64,000 nt of DNA from Streptomyces qinzhouensis (GTDB taxonomy: Bacteria > Actinomycetota > Actinomycetes > Streptomycetales > Streptomycetaceae), in NCBI RefSeq assembly GCF_007856155.1, contig NZ_CP042266.1, positions 744,001 through 808,000 on the forward strand, given 5' to 3'. A program made the translations under genes and the position numbers. A model generated the notes under the pieces. The model did not search any database. It saw only the letters and a list, made by a program, of their open reading frames with translations, and had not been told where the DNA came from. Shown here piece by piece: positions 1 through 7,911 of the stretch (its first letter is position 1; each line of letters begins with the position of its first letter).

Positions 1-1248
1 TATCTGGAGCCGTTCAAACGGTTCAGCTGCTACGGCCATCCGATCACCCATCCGGTGACCCGCCGGCTCGTGGGCGTCCTGGACATCACCTGCCCCAGCG
101 CGGCCGACTCCCCGCTGCTGGCCCCGCTCGTCGCCCGCGCCGCCCGGGACGTCGAGGACGGACTGCTGCGCACCGCGCGCGCCGCCGAGCGCCGGATGCT
201 GGCGGCCTTCCGGGCCGCGGCCGGACCCCGGCGGCCGGTCCTGGTACTGGGCGAGGGGGTGGTCCTGGCCAGCCCCGCCGCCGTGGAGCTGCTCGACCCG
301 GTCGACCATCTGACGCTGCGGGAACTGGCCGCGGGCGCCGAGTCCGGCGGGGCGGGCGCCGAACGCGAGCTGTCCGCGGTCCCGCTCTCCTCGGGCCGTA
401 CGGTCTCCGTGCGGTGGCGTCCCGTCGACGGATCCGACGGGGTCCTCTTCGACCTGACCGAACTGCCGGAGACCGGCGCTCCGGCCCACCGCCCCGGCGC
501 CCCGGTACCGGGCACCGCGGTGTACATCGGCGGCGCGCCCGGCACGGGACGCACGACCGCGGCGCGGTCACTGGCGGACGCGGCAGGAGTGGGCGTACGA
601 ACCCTGGACGCGTCGGAAGCGGTGGTACGGGGCGATGCCCACTGGCTCGCCCGGCTGGAGCGGGCCGCCGCCGAGGGCCCCGGGCTGCTGCTCGTCGAGG
701 ACGCGCATCTGCTCTCCGAGACCTGCGCGGTCCGGCTGCGCCGGGTCATGGCACGGCGCCCCGGACCGTGGACGGTCCTGACCGGCGCTCCCCTCGCCGG
801 ACTCACCGGTCCGCACGCGGTCCTCGCCGCCGACTGTCCCGTCCAGGTGGAGCTCCCCGGGCTGCGGGAGCGGACGGCGGAGCTGCCGGGACTGGTACGG
901 GCCATGATCGACGGTCTGGGCCTGGGCGGCCGGCTGCATTTCACGCCGGCCGCGCTGGCCGCCCTGAGCGCCCAGCCGTTCCCCGGTGAGCTGCGGGAAC
1001 TGCATGCGGTCGTCCGGGACGTCGCGGCCCGCCGCTCCGCGGGCGGCGTCACGGTCCAGGATCTGCCCGAGCGGTACCGGTTCGGCCCCGGGCGCCCCGG
1101 GCTGACCCCGCTGGAGCGGGCCGAGCACGATGCGATCACCGCCGCCCTGCTGGAGTCCGGCGGCAACAAGCTGCGGGCCGCGCGGCGGCTGGGCATCAGC
1201 CGGACCACGCTCTACAGCCGGATGCGTGCGCTCCGGATCACCGCCTGA
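1..1248 (+). CDS. AcoR-like transcriptional regulator, C-terminal part (5' end outside window)
   Basis: The reading frame is open from base 1, so the N-terminus is missing. The first visible residues (YLEPFKRFSCYGHPITHP) resemble the end of the GAF sensory domain of AcoR-type regulators. A central AAA-like part follows with a degenerate Walker A (GAPGTGRTT) and Walker B-like stretch (LLLVEDAH). The GAFTGA loop that contacts sigma-54 is absent, as expected in a genus without RpoN. The last 45 residues form a Fis-type helix-turn-helix (NKLRAARRLGISRTTLYSRM). It lies 173 bp upstream of an aldehyde dehydrogenase on the same strand, a pairing in which such regulators usually control the enzyme. 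Effector unknown; probably aldehyde or alcohol related (inference). Confidence 0.85.
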   Translation, partial: YLEPFKRFSCYGHPITHPVTRRLVGVLDITCPSAADSPLLAPLVARAARDVEDGLLRTARAAERRMLAAFRAAAGPRRPVLVLGEGVVLASPAAVELLDPVDHLTLRELAAGAESGGAGAERELSAVPLSSGRTVSVRWRPVDGSDGVLFDLTELPETGAPAHRPGAPVPGTAVYIGGAPGTGRTTAARSLADAAGVGVRTLDASEAVVRGDAHWLARLERAAAEGPGLLLVEDAHLLSETCAVRLRRVMARRPGPWTVLTGAPLAGLTGPHAVLAADCPVQVELPGLRERTAELPGLVRAMIDGLGLGGRLHFTPAALAALSAQPFPGELRELHAVVRDVAARRSAGGVTVQDLPERYRFGPGRPGLTPLERAEHDAITAALLESGGNKLRAARRLGISRTTLYSRMRALRITA

Positions 1249-1275
1249 CTCTCTCGCCCCCGGCGGGTGGAGAGT
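1248..1275 (+). terminator. Possible terminator after the AcoR-like gene
   Basis: An ACTCTC/GAGAGT stem extended by an imperfect GC-rich inner stem starts at the stop codon. The bulged stem and lack of a T-tract make this tentative. Confidence 0.35.
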
Positions 1276-1421
1276 GTCCAGGATCCGAACAGTCCGCACG
1301 GCCGCCACGGCTCTACGGTGCCGGAACACCCCTGGCAAGGGAGCCGGGCGGGCGTCGACGGCGTTCGATGCGCGCCGCCGCGCCCCGGCTCCGCCAGGAC
1401 TCACCACCGAGGAGTCCCGCG

Positions 1422-2867
1422 ATGAACCTGCGTTACGGCACCTTCTACATCGGCGGCGCCTGGGTCGACCCCGCCACGGACCGCACGATCACCCCCGTCG
1501 ACGCCAGCACCGAGGAGCCGCTCGGCGAGGTACCGGAGGGCACCGAGGCGGATATCGACCGCGCGGTCGCCGCGGCCCGTACCGCCTTCGACTCCCCCGC
1601 GGGCTGGTCGTCCTGGGAGCCCGCCCGGCGCGCCGAGGCGATGGACCGGCTCGCCGACGCCATCGACCGGCGGGCCGACGAGTTCGTGGCCCGGGTCAGC
1701 GCCCAGAACGGTATGCCGGTGGCCGTCGCCCGCCAACTGGAGACCGGCTATCCGAGCGCGATCCTGCGCTACTTCGCGGGCCTCGCCCGCGAACTGTCGA
1801 CGGCGGAGATCCGGCCCGGTCTCTTCGGCGGCGACATCGAGGTCCGGCGGGAGCCGGTGGGGGTCGTCGCGGCGATCGTCCCCTGGAACTTCCCCCAGGC
1901 CCTGGCCATGTTCAAGATCGCCCCGGCCCTCGCGACCGGCTGTACGCTCGTGGTCAAGCCGTCGCCGGAGACCGTACTCGACGCCTATCTGCTGGCCGAA
2001 GCCGTTGAGGAAGCCGGGCTGCCGGCCGGGGTGGTCAACATCGTCCCGGGCGGCCGGGACGCCGGGGCTCATCTGGTGGCCCATCCCGCGGTCGACAAGG
2101 TGGCCTTCACCGGCTCCACCGCCGCGGGCCGCGCCATCGCGGAGACCTGCGGCAGGCTGCTGCGCCCGGTCACCCTGGAGCTGGGGGGCAAATCGGCGGC
2201 GATCGTCCTCGACGACGCCGAACTGGACCTGGCGAAGATCGGCGAGGGGCTGTTCGGCGCCACCCTCCTCAACAACGGGCAGACCTGCTTCCTCGGCACC
2301 CGGATTCTGGCCCCGCGCCGCCGCTACACCGAGGTGGTCGACGCCTTCACCGCGTTCACCGGCTCCCTCACCGTGGGCGCGGCGAGCGACCCGGCTACCC
2401 AGATCGGCCCGCTGGCCACCGCGCGGCAGCGCGAGCGGGTGGAGTCGTACATCGCCAAGGGGATCGGCGAGGGCGCCCGGCTGACGACCGGCGGCGGCCG
2501 GCCGGCGGATCCGGAGCGTGGCTGGTTCGTCCGGCCGACCGTCTTCGCCGATGTCGACAACGCCTCCGCCATCGCCCAGGAGGAGATCTTCGGACCGGTG
2601 CTCTCGATCATCGCGTACGACGACGAGGACGACGCGGTCCGGATCGCCAACGACTCCGACTTCGGCCTCGGCGGCACCGTGTGGACCGCCGACCCGGAGC
2701 GCGGAGCGGCCGTCGCCCGCCGGGTCCGTACCGGAACCATCGGCGTCAACCGCTACATACCTGACCCGGCGGCCCCGTTCGGCGGGATCAAGGCCAGCGG
2801 CCTCGGACGCGAACTGGGCCCCGAGGGCCTGACGGCGTACCAGCGGTTCCAGACGATCTACCGCTAG
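1422..2867 (+). CDS. Aldehyde dehydrogenase (NAD(P)+-dependent)
   Basis: 481 residues, normal for the ALDH superfamily. The start is the ATG at 1422, preceded by GAGGAG at 1409-1414; an in-frame extension upstream lacks a ribosome site. Visible motifs are the nucleotide-binding FTGSTAAGRAIA, the general base in LELGGKSA (Glu253) and the nucleophile in NNGQTCF (Cys289), and the C-terminal EEIFGPVLS. It should oxidise an aldehyde to the acid in the cytoplasm. The AcoR-like gene upstream is its probable regulator. Its stop overlaps that of the convergent monooxygenase: CTAG at 2864-2867 serves both strands. The exact substrate cannot be read from the sequence. Confidence 0.95.
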   Translation: MNLRYGTFYIGGAWVDPATDRTITPVDASTEEPLGEVPEGTEADIDRAVAAARTAFDSPAGWSSWEPARRAEAMDRLADAIDRRADEFVARVSAQNGMPVAVARQLETGYPSAILRYFAGLARELSTAEIRPGLFGGDIEVRREPVGVVAAIVPWNFPQALAMFKIAPALATGCTLVVKPSPETVLDAYLLAEAVEEAGLPAGVVNIVPGGRDAGAHLVAHPAVDKVAFTGSTAAGRAIAETCGRLLRPVTLELGGKSAAIVLDDAELDLAKIGEGLFGATLLNNGQTCFLGTRILAPRRRYTEVVDAFTAFTGSLTVGAASDPATQIGPLATARQRERVESYIAKGIGEGARLTTGGGRPADPERGWFVRPTVFADVDNASAIAQEEIFGPVLSIIAYDDEDDAVRIANDSDFGLGGTVWTADPERGAAVARRVRTGTIGVNRYIPDPAAPFGGIKASGLGRELGPEGLTAYQRFQTIYR

Positions 2868-4441
2868 TCCGGGGGCGGGGGCGGGGTCCGGTCGGTGATC
2901 GCGGCGAGGGCGGCGCGGAGGGCGGCCCCGTCGGGCGGCCCGGCGCGCCAGCGGGCGCCGATATGGCCGTCGGGGCGGACCAGCAGCGCTCCGCGCGGGC
3001 CGAGGCCGGGCAGTCCGGCGGGCCCGGCGGGCAGGTTCTCGGTGCGCAGCGGCCACGGCGCGGTGGGAGGCGGCGCGCCGGAGACGGGTCCGGGAGTGAG
3101 GAGGGTGAACCATTCGCCGAAGCTGTCGAGTACGGAGCGCCCGGCGGTGAGCGGGAGATGCGGCATGCGGTGGCCGGGTTCCGTCGTGGGGACGTAGTCG
3201 GTGCCCGGGTCCGCCGGTTCGGCGGGGGTCACCTCGTCCGCGAGGACCGCTCCGGAGCGGTAGGCCATGCCCAGGATCAGCCCGAGCTGGGCGAAGTACT
3301 CTTCCGACCAGGGCAGTTCCAGCGGGCCGGGATCGGCTTCGGCGGCCCGCTGCTCGCTGCGCTCGTTCTGGACGCGAAGGAGCAGACGGGTGTGGGCCAC
3401 CGCCTGTTCGAGGGTACGCAGGGCGACGGGCCGCCGTTCGGCCGCATAGCTGTCGACCAGGCCGGGGCCGGCCCATCCCCGGAGGGTGCCGGCGAGTTTC
3501 CAGCACAGGTTGTGCACATCGGCGAGACCGGTGTTCATGCCCAGGCCGCCGACGATGGGGAGGGCGTGCACGGCGTCCCCCGCGAGCAGGACCCGGCCGT
3601 GGCGGAAGCGTTCGGCGACGAACGCGTTCATGTCCCAGTGCTGGACCCGGACGATATCGGCCCGCGGCCCGCTACCGCCGCCGATGGCGTCCGTGACGAG
3701 CGCGGTCCAGTCGGCACCCGCGGACCCGTCGGGGGTGGGGACGAACCAGGCCCAGTCTCCTTCGGGGTGGACCGGGGCGAACAGACCGTGTGCGGTGAAG
3801 TAGACCCCGGCGGGCCGGTCGGCGCACCAGGGGCCGAGGTCGGCGTCGAAGACGACGGTGGTGAAACTGCCCAGGGTGCCGGGGCCGGTGGTGCCGATGC
3901 CGAACAACCGGCGGACGGTGGAGCGCGCCCCGTCGGCGGCGAGGACGTAGCGGGCCCGGATCCGGGTCTCCGCGCCTCCGTCGCGGTCGGCGAGCCGGGC
4001 GACCACGCCGCCGGGCTCCTCGCCGAAGCCGGTCAGTTCGGCCCCGAACCGTACCGGCGCGTCCGCGGCGGCCAGCAGTACGGGCTCCAGCCGGTCCTGC
4101 GAGGTGACCGCGCCGACGGCGGGGCTCTCGGGCACCGGCCCGTTGATGCCGACCATCGCCGCGGTGGCGAAGTCGGGTTCCAGCAGGGTGTCCCGGAAGC
4201 GGATCCGGCCGTACTCGGGCGGGAACGCGACGGCGGTGATCGCGCCGTCGAGTCCGAGCAGGCGGAAGATCTCCATCGACCGGACATTGACCAGCCGGGC
4301 CCGGGGGAAGGGGGACAGCGTGCGGTGCTTCTCGGCCAGCAGGGTCCGGATGCCCCAGCGGTCCAGCAGGGCCCGGGCGGTGAGCCCGACGGGACCGCCG
4401 CCGACGATCAGTACCTCCGTCGTGTCCTCCGCTTCCGGCAT
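2864..4441 (-). CDS. FAD-dependent aromatic monooxygenase (PheA/TfdB class)
   Basis: 525 residues with the three hallmarks of class A flavoprotein hydroxylases: the N-terminal dinucleotide fold (VLIVGGGPVGLTA), the DG motif (AADGARSTVRR) and the GD motif (LLAGDAVHALPIVGGLGMN). The C-terminal tail ending in VRPDGHIGARW matches the thioredoxin-like domain of phenol hydroxylase/RdmE/rifampicin monooxygenase relatives. It likely hydroxylates an aromatic or polyketide-like compound using NAD(P)H and O2; the substrate is unknown. It is transcribed towards the aldehyde dehydrogenase and diverges from the RCC1 gene, with a 238-bp promoter gap that shows no clear operator. Confidence 0.9.
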   Translation of the reverse strand: MPEAEDTTEVLIVGGGPVGLTARALLDRWGIRTLLAEKHRTLSPFPRARLVNVRSMEIFRLLGLDGAITAVAFPPEYGRIRFRDTLLEPDFATAAMVGINGPVPESPAVGAVTSQDRLEPVLLAAADAPVRFGAELTGFGEEPGGVVARLADRDGGAETRIRARYVLAADGARSTVRRLFGIGTTGPGTLGSFTTVVFDADLGPWCADRPAGVYFTAHGLFAPVHPEGDWAWFVPTPDGSAGADWTALVTDAIGGGSGPRADIVRVQHWDMNAFVAERFRHGRVLLAGDAVHALPIVGGLGMNTGLADVHNLCWKLAGTLRGWAGPGLVDSYAAERRPVALRTLEQAVAHTRLLLRVQNERSEQRAAEADPGPLELPWSEEYFAQLGLILGMAYRSGAVLADEVTPAEPADPGTDYVPTTEPGHRMPHLPLTAGRSVLDSFGEWFTLLTPGPVSGAPPPTAPWPLRTENLPAGPAGLPGLGPRGALLVRPDGHIGARWRAGPPDGAALRAALAAITDRTPPPPPD

Positions 4442-4679
4442 GGCGGTCTCCTCGCTCCGGACAGCCCGCGACCGCTCGCGCCCGGCGGCTCACTCTCCAG
4501 CGTAGGCGCGGCCCGGGGTCCCCGCAGGCTCCCCGTGGTGGCGCCCGGCCGGGTGCGGGCGCCGGGGGCTCCGGTCGCGTCCCTTACCACGGTCGGCGAT
4601 CCTGAAACCACCGGAACCTCCCCTGCCGTCACGGTCTGTGGCGGAACCAACCACCATCAACGCGATCCGGAGGCCCGCC

Positions 4680-5735
4680 ATGGACGGATGGGGTGCCAAC
4701 ACATTCGGTCAGCTCGGTGACGGCACGACGACCGACAGAGCCACGCCCGTGGCCGTGACCGGGCTCGCGGGAGCCGTACTGACCACCGCCGCGGGAGGGG
4801 GCCACAGCCTCGCCCGGCTCAGCGACGGTTCGGTCCAGTGCTGGGGCAACAACAGCAACGGTCAGCTCGGCGACGGCACGACCACCAGTAGTGCGACACC
4901 GGTCACGGTCGGCGGGCTGTCCGGGGTGAACGCGGTGGCCGGTGGCGCCAACCACAGTCTGGCGCTGCTCGGCGACGGCACCGTACGGGCCTGGGGCGCC
5001 AACGCGTCCGGGCAGCTCGGCGACGGTTCGACCAGCGACAGCTCGGCCCCGGTCACCACGGGCGGCTTCCCGGACACCGTGATCAAGGTGGCCTGCGGCG
5101 GCGGCCACAGCCTGGCGCTGCTGAACAACGGGGACGTGATGGCCTGGGGCGACAACACCTCAGGCCAGCTCGGCGACGGCACCCTCAACGACAGCTCGAC
5201 TCCGGTCGCCGTCCAGGGTGTGGCCAATGCCGTCGACATCGCGGGCGGCAGCGGCCACAGCCTCGCCGTACTGGCCGACGGGGACGTACTGGCCTGGGGC
5301 GCCAACGGGTCCGGACAGCTCGGCGACGGTACGACCACCAACAACCCGCACGCGGCCGCCGTGGTGAATCTGACCGGGGTGACCGCGGTGGCCGCGGGCA
5401 GCGGCGGAAACTTCAGCCTCGCGCTGATCGGGGACGACGGGTCGGTGCAGGCGTGGGGGGACAACAGCTCCGGCCAGCTCGGCGACGGTACGACCACCGA
5501 CAGCACGGCCCCGGTCGCCGTCCAGAACCTCGCGTCGGCCGTGTCGGCACTCTCCGCGGGCAGTTCCCACAGCCTGGCCCTGCTGTCCGGCAGAACCCTC
5601 CAGGCCTGGGGCGCCAACGGATCGGGACAGCTCGGCGACGGTACGACCACCGACAGCACATCACCGGTCTCCGTCACCGGTGAGAGCGGCATCGTCTCCC
5701 TGGCCGCCGGAGACGCGCACGGCCTCGCCGTCTGA
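4680..5735 (+). CDS. RCC1-repeat beta-propeller protein
   Basis: 351 residues from the ATG at 4680, which follows GGAGG at 4669-4673; a GTG at 4638 is possible but has no ribosome site. The protein is almost entirely seven tandem repeats of about 50 residues, each with a version of AWGANGSGQLGDGTTTD and a GGGHSLAL core. These are RCC1-type blades, so the chain should fold as one closed seven-bladed propeller. No signal peptide or extra domain is seen, so it is probably a cytoplasmic binding scaffold. Function unknown. Downstream, 169 bp away, is a cysteine desulfurase on the same strand. Confidence 0.9.
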   Translation: MDGWGANTFGQLGDGTTTDRATPVAVTGLAGAVLTTAAGGGHSLARLSDGSVQCWGNNSNGQLGDGTTTSSATPVTVGGLSGVNAVAGGANHSLALLGDGTVRAWGANASGQLGDGSTSDSSAPVTTGGFPDTVIKVACGGGHSLALLNNGDVMAWGDNTSGQLGDGTLNDSSTPVAVQGVANAVDIAGGSGHSLAVLADGDVLAWGANGSGQLGDGTTTNNPHAAAVVNLTGVTAVAAGSGGNFSLALIGDDGSVQAWGDNSSGQLGDGTTTDSTAPVAVQNLASAVSALSAGSSHSLALLSGRTLQAWGANGSGQLGDGTTTDSTSPVSVTGESGIVSLAAGDAHGLAV

Positions 5736-5904
5736 CCCCCGGCACCCCGTCCTCCGGTTTCCGAGAGCCGAAGTCGCCTTCCCCGCACGGAACTTCATCA
5801 CCAGGTCCTTGCATAGGATGATCGACACGGCCGGGTGGAACGCGGTCGGCACCAGTGGCGGACCGTCCGGGCCCCGGCGTGGTCCACGGATTCTCGGAGG
5901 ACCC

Positions 5905-7119
5905 GTGCAGGACGTCATCCCGGGTGGCTCGGACGCCGCTCCCGCGGGGCCGCCGCCCCATCCGGGGCTCGCGGGCCGGCCGGTGTATCTCGACTACAAC
6001 GCCACCACTCCCGTCGACCCCCGGGTCGCGGAGGCCATGCTGCCGCATCTCACCGAGCACTTCGGCAACCCCTCCAGCGGGCATCCGTACGCCGTGGAGC
6101 CGCAGCGGGCCCTCGCCGTGGCCCGCGAACTGGTCGCCGGGCTGATCGGCGCCCGCCCCGGTGAGGTGGTGTTCACCGGGTCCGGTTCGGAGGCCGATCT
6201 GCTGGCCCTGCGCGGCGCGGTGCTGGCCTCGGGCCGCCCGCACCCGCATATCGTCACCCAGGCCACGGAGCATCCGGCCGTACTGGAGTCCTGCCGTGCG
6301 CTGGAGCGGCTGCACGGTGCGCGGGTGACGGTGCTGCCGGTCGACGGCCTCGGCCTCGTCGACCCGGCCGCACTGGCCGGCGCGCTCACCGACGATACGG
6401 TCCTGGTATCCGTGATGGCGGCCAACAACGAGACCGGCGCGCTCCAGCCGGTCGCCGAACTCGCCGCGGCCGCGCAGGCCCGCGGGGCGCTCTTCCACTG
6501 CGACGCGGCCCAGGCCGTGGGGAAGGTCCCGCTCGACGTCGGCGCGCTGGGGGTGGATCTGCTGACCGTCGTGGGGCACAAGATGTACGCGCCGAAGGGC
6601 GCCGCCGCGCTGTTCGTACGCGACGGGGTGGTGCTGGAGCCCGTCGCCTACGGCGGCTCCCAGGAACGCGGTCTGCGGGCCGGGACGGAGAACGTCGCCC
6701 TGGCGGTGGCCCTCGGTGCGGCCGCCCGGCTCGCGGCCGATGAACTGGCCGGCGGCGGCCCGGACCGGACCGCCGCCCTCCGCGACCGTCTGCACCACGG
6801 GCTCGCGGCGGGGCTGCCGGGCCGGATCCGGCTCAACGGACCGGAGCGGGAGCGGCTGCCGAACACGCTCAACATCAGCGTCGAGGGGGCCCTCGGGCAC
6901 GAACTCCTCGCCGCGGCCGGCCGGATCGCCGCCTCGACGGGCTCGGCCTGTCACAGCGGTACGCACGCGCCCTCCCCCGTCCTGACCGCCATGGGCGTCG
7001 AACCGGCCCGGGCGCTCGGGGCGGTGCGGCTGTCGCTGGGCCGCTGGACCACGGCTGAGGACGTCGAGACGGCCGCGGCGGCCCTGACGGCTGCCGCCCG
7101 GCCCGAGGTACGGGACTGA
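5905..7119 (+). CDS. Cysteine desulfurase (NifS/IscS family)
   Basis: 404 residues from the GTG at 5905, placed 4 bp after GGAGG (5896-5900). An in-frame extension to 5680 would overlap the RCC1 gene and lacks conserved residues. It opens with the family signature VYLDYNATTPVDPRV. The PLP-binding lysine is in VGHKMYAPKG (Lys226) and the catalytic persulfide cysteine in STGSACHSG (Cys349). It removes sulfur from cysteine for Fe-S clusters or thiolated tRNA. In actinobacteria this form often accompanies the tRNA 2-thiouridylase mnmA, which is not in the window. A strong hairpin follows. Confidence 0.94.
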   Translation: MQDVIPGGSDAAPAGPPPHPGLAGRPVYLDYNATTPVDPRVAEAMLPHLTEHFGNPSSGHPYAVEPQRALAVARELVAGLIGARPGEVVFTGSGSEADLLALRGAVLASGRPHPHIVTQATEHPAVLESCRALERLHGARVTVLPVDGLGLVDPAALAGALTDDTVLVSVMAANNETGALQPVAELAAAAQARGALFHCDAAQAVGKVPLDVGALGVDLLTVVGHKMYAPKGAAALFVRDGVVLEPVAYGGSQERGLRAGTENVALAVALGAAARLAADELAGGGPDRTAALRDRLHHGLAAGLPGRIRLNGPERERLPNTLNISVEGALGHELLAAAGRIAASTGSACHSGTHAPSPVLTAMGVEPARALGAVRLSLGRWTTAEDVETAAAALTAAARPEVRD

Positions 7120-7225
7120 ACCGACCAGGCCGAACCGGCGGGACCGGCCGGCGGGGCTGCTCACGTGACCGAACCGACCGACAGGGCTGCCCGCGGGGCG
7201 GAACCGGCCGGCGGAGCCGACCCGC

Positions 7226-7260
7226 GGGCCGGGCCCGGCGCGTGCCGCCGGGCCCGGCCC
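7226..7260. terminator. Bidirectional terminator between convergent genes
   Basis: A perfect 13-bp GC stem (7226-7238 with 7248-7260) and a 9-nt loop lies between the cysteine desulfurase and the convergent AG operon. No T-tract, which is common in Streptomyces. Confidence 0.6.
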
Positions 7261-7282
7261 CACCCGGTGTTACAGCTCGGTG

Positions 7283-7906
7283 TTACAGCTCGGCGGGCGT
7301 ATCGCAGCCCGCGTCGCGGTGACTCTGCCGGGCCACCGCGAGCGCCAGCTCCCGTACCGCGTCCCGGGCGGCCGCGGTGTCCTTCGGCCGCCCGCCCTCC
7401 GGCAGCCGTACGGTCACGCTCAGACTGCGCGCCCCCTCCGGCGACTGCCCCGCCGGGGCACACGGGACCAGAACCGCCGCGGCGCGCGCGGACGCCCGGC
7501 CGGTGTCGCCCGGCGCGAAGGCCCGGGTCTCCCCGTCCGGGTAGTCGCGTCCCCGGACGGAGGAGAACCAGCCGTCGACGGGTTCGGTGGCCAGCAACTC
7601 GGTGTTCGCCACGAAGAGCAGCTTCTTGTCGTCGCCGCGGATCCGGCAGGCGCCGGCGAAGCCGTCCGCCTTCCGCACCCGGCGCTCGGCGGTCTCCTCG
7701 TCGACCGTGTACGAACCGGCCGCGGGCAGCACCTTGTTCAGCGCCTTCGCGGCCGGCCCGGCGGGCCCGAGCTGCGGGCACAACTCCCCCGCGGTGATCT
7801 CGGCGTCGTCGTCGCCGAGCCCGGGTGCGACGAGGGTGAAGTAGACGGCGCCCGCCGCGACCAGGGAGGCCGCGGTCACTCCGGTGATGAAGAGGTTCTT
7901 GCGCAT
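7283..7906 (-). CDS. Membrane-anchored hypothetical protein of the AG1/AG2-like operon
   Basis: 207 residues. The ATG at 7906 lies 5 nt after the stop of the 761-residue gene, so the three genes form one operon. Residues 5-30 (starting NLFITGVTAASLVAAG) form an uncleaved signal anchor; no lipobox is present. The remaining 170 residues should lie outside the membrane and contain four cysteines (ELCPQL, GACRI, VPCAP, AGCDT) that could form disulfides. No catalytic motif is recognised. The stop codon lies in an exact 13-bp tandem duplication (7266-7278 and 7279-7291), which repeats the TAA. Confidence 0.8.
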   Translation of the reverse strand: MRKNLFITGVTAASLVAAGAVYFTLVAPGLGDDDAEITAGELCPQLGPAGPAAKALNKVLPAAGSYTVDEETAERRVRKADGFAGACRIRGDDKKLLFVANTELLATEPVDGWFSSVRGRDYPDGETRAFAPGDTGRASARAAAVLVPCAPAGQSPEGARSLSVTVRLPEGGRPKDTAAARDAVRELALAVARQSHRDAGCDTPAEL

Positions 7907-7911
7907 GTCCG

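Noticed and set aside
1401..3506. A 701-codon minus-strand frame opposite the aldehyde dehydrogenase
   Set aside because: It overlaps two well-supported genes with clear catalytic motifs and translates to Arg/Pro-rich sequence.
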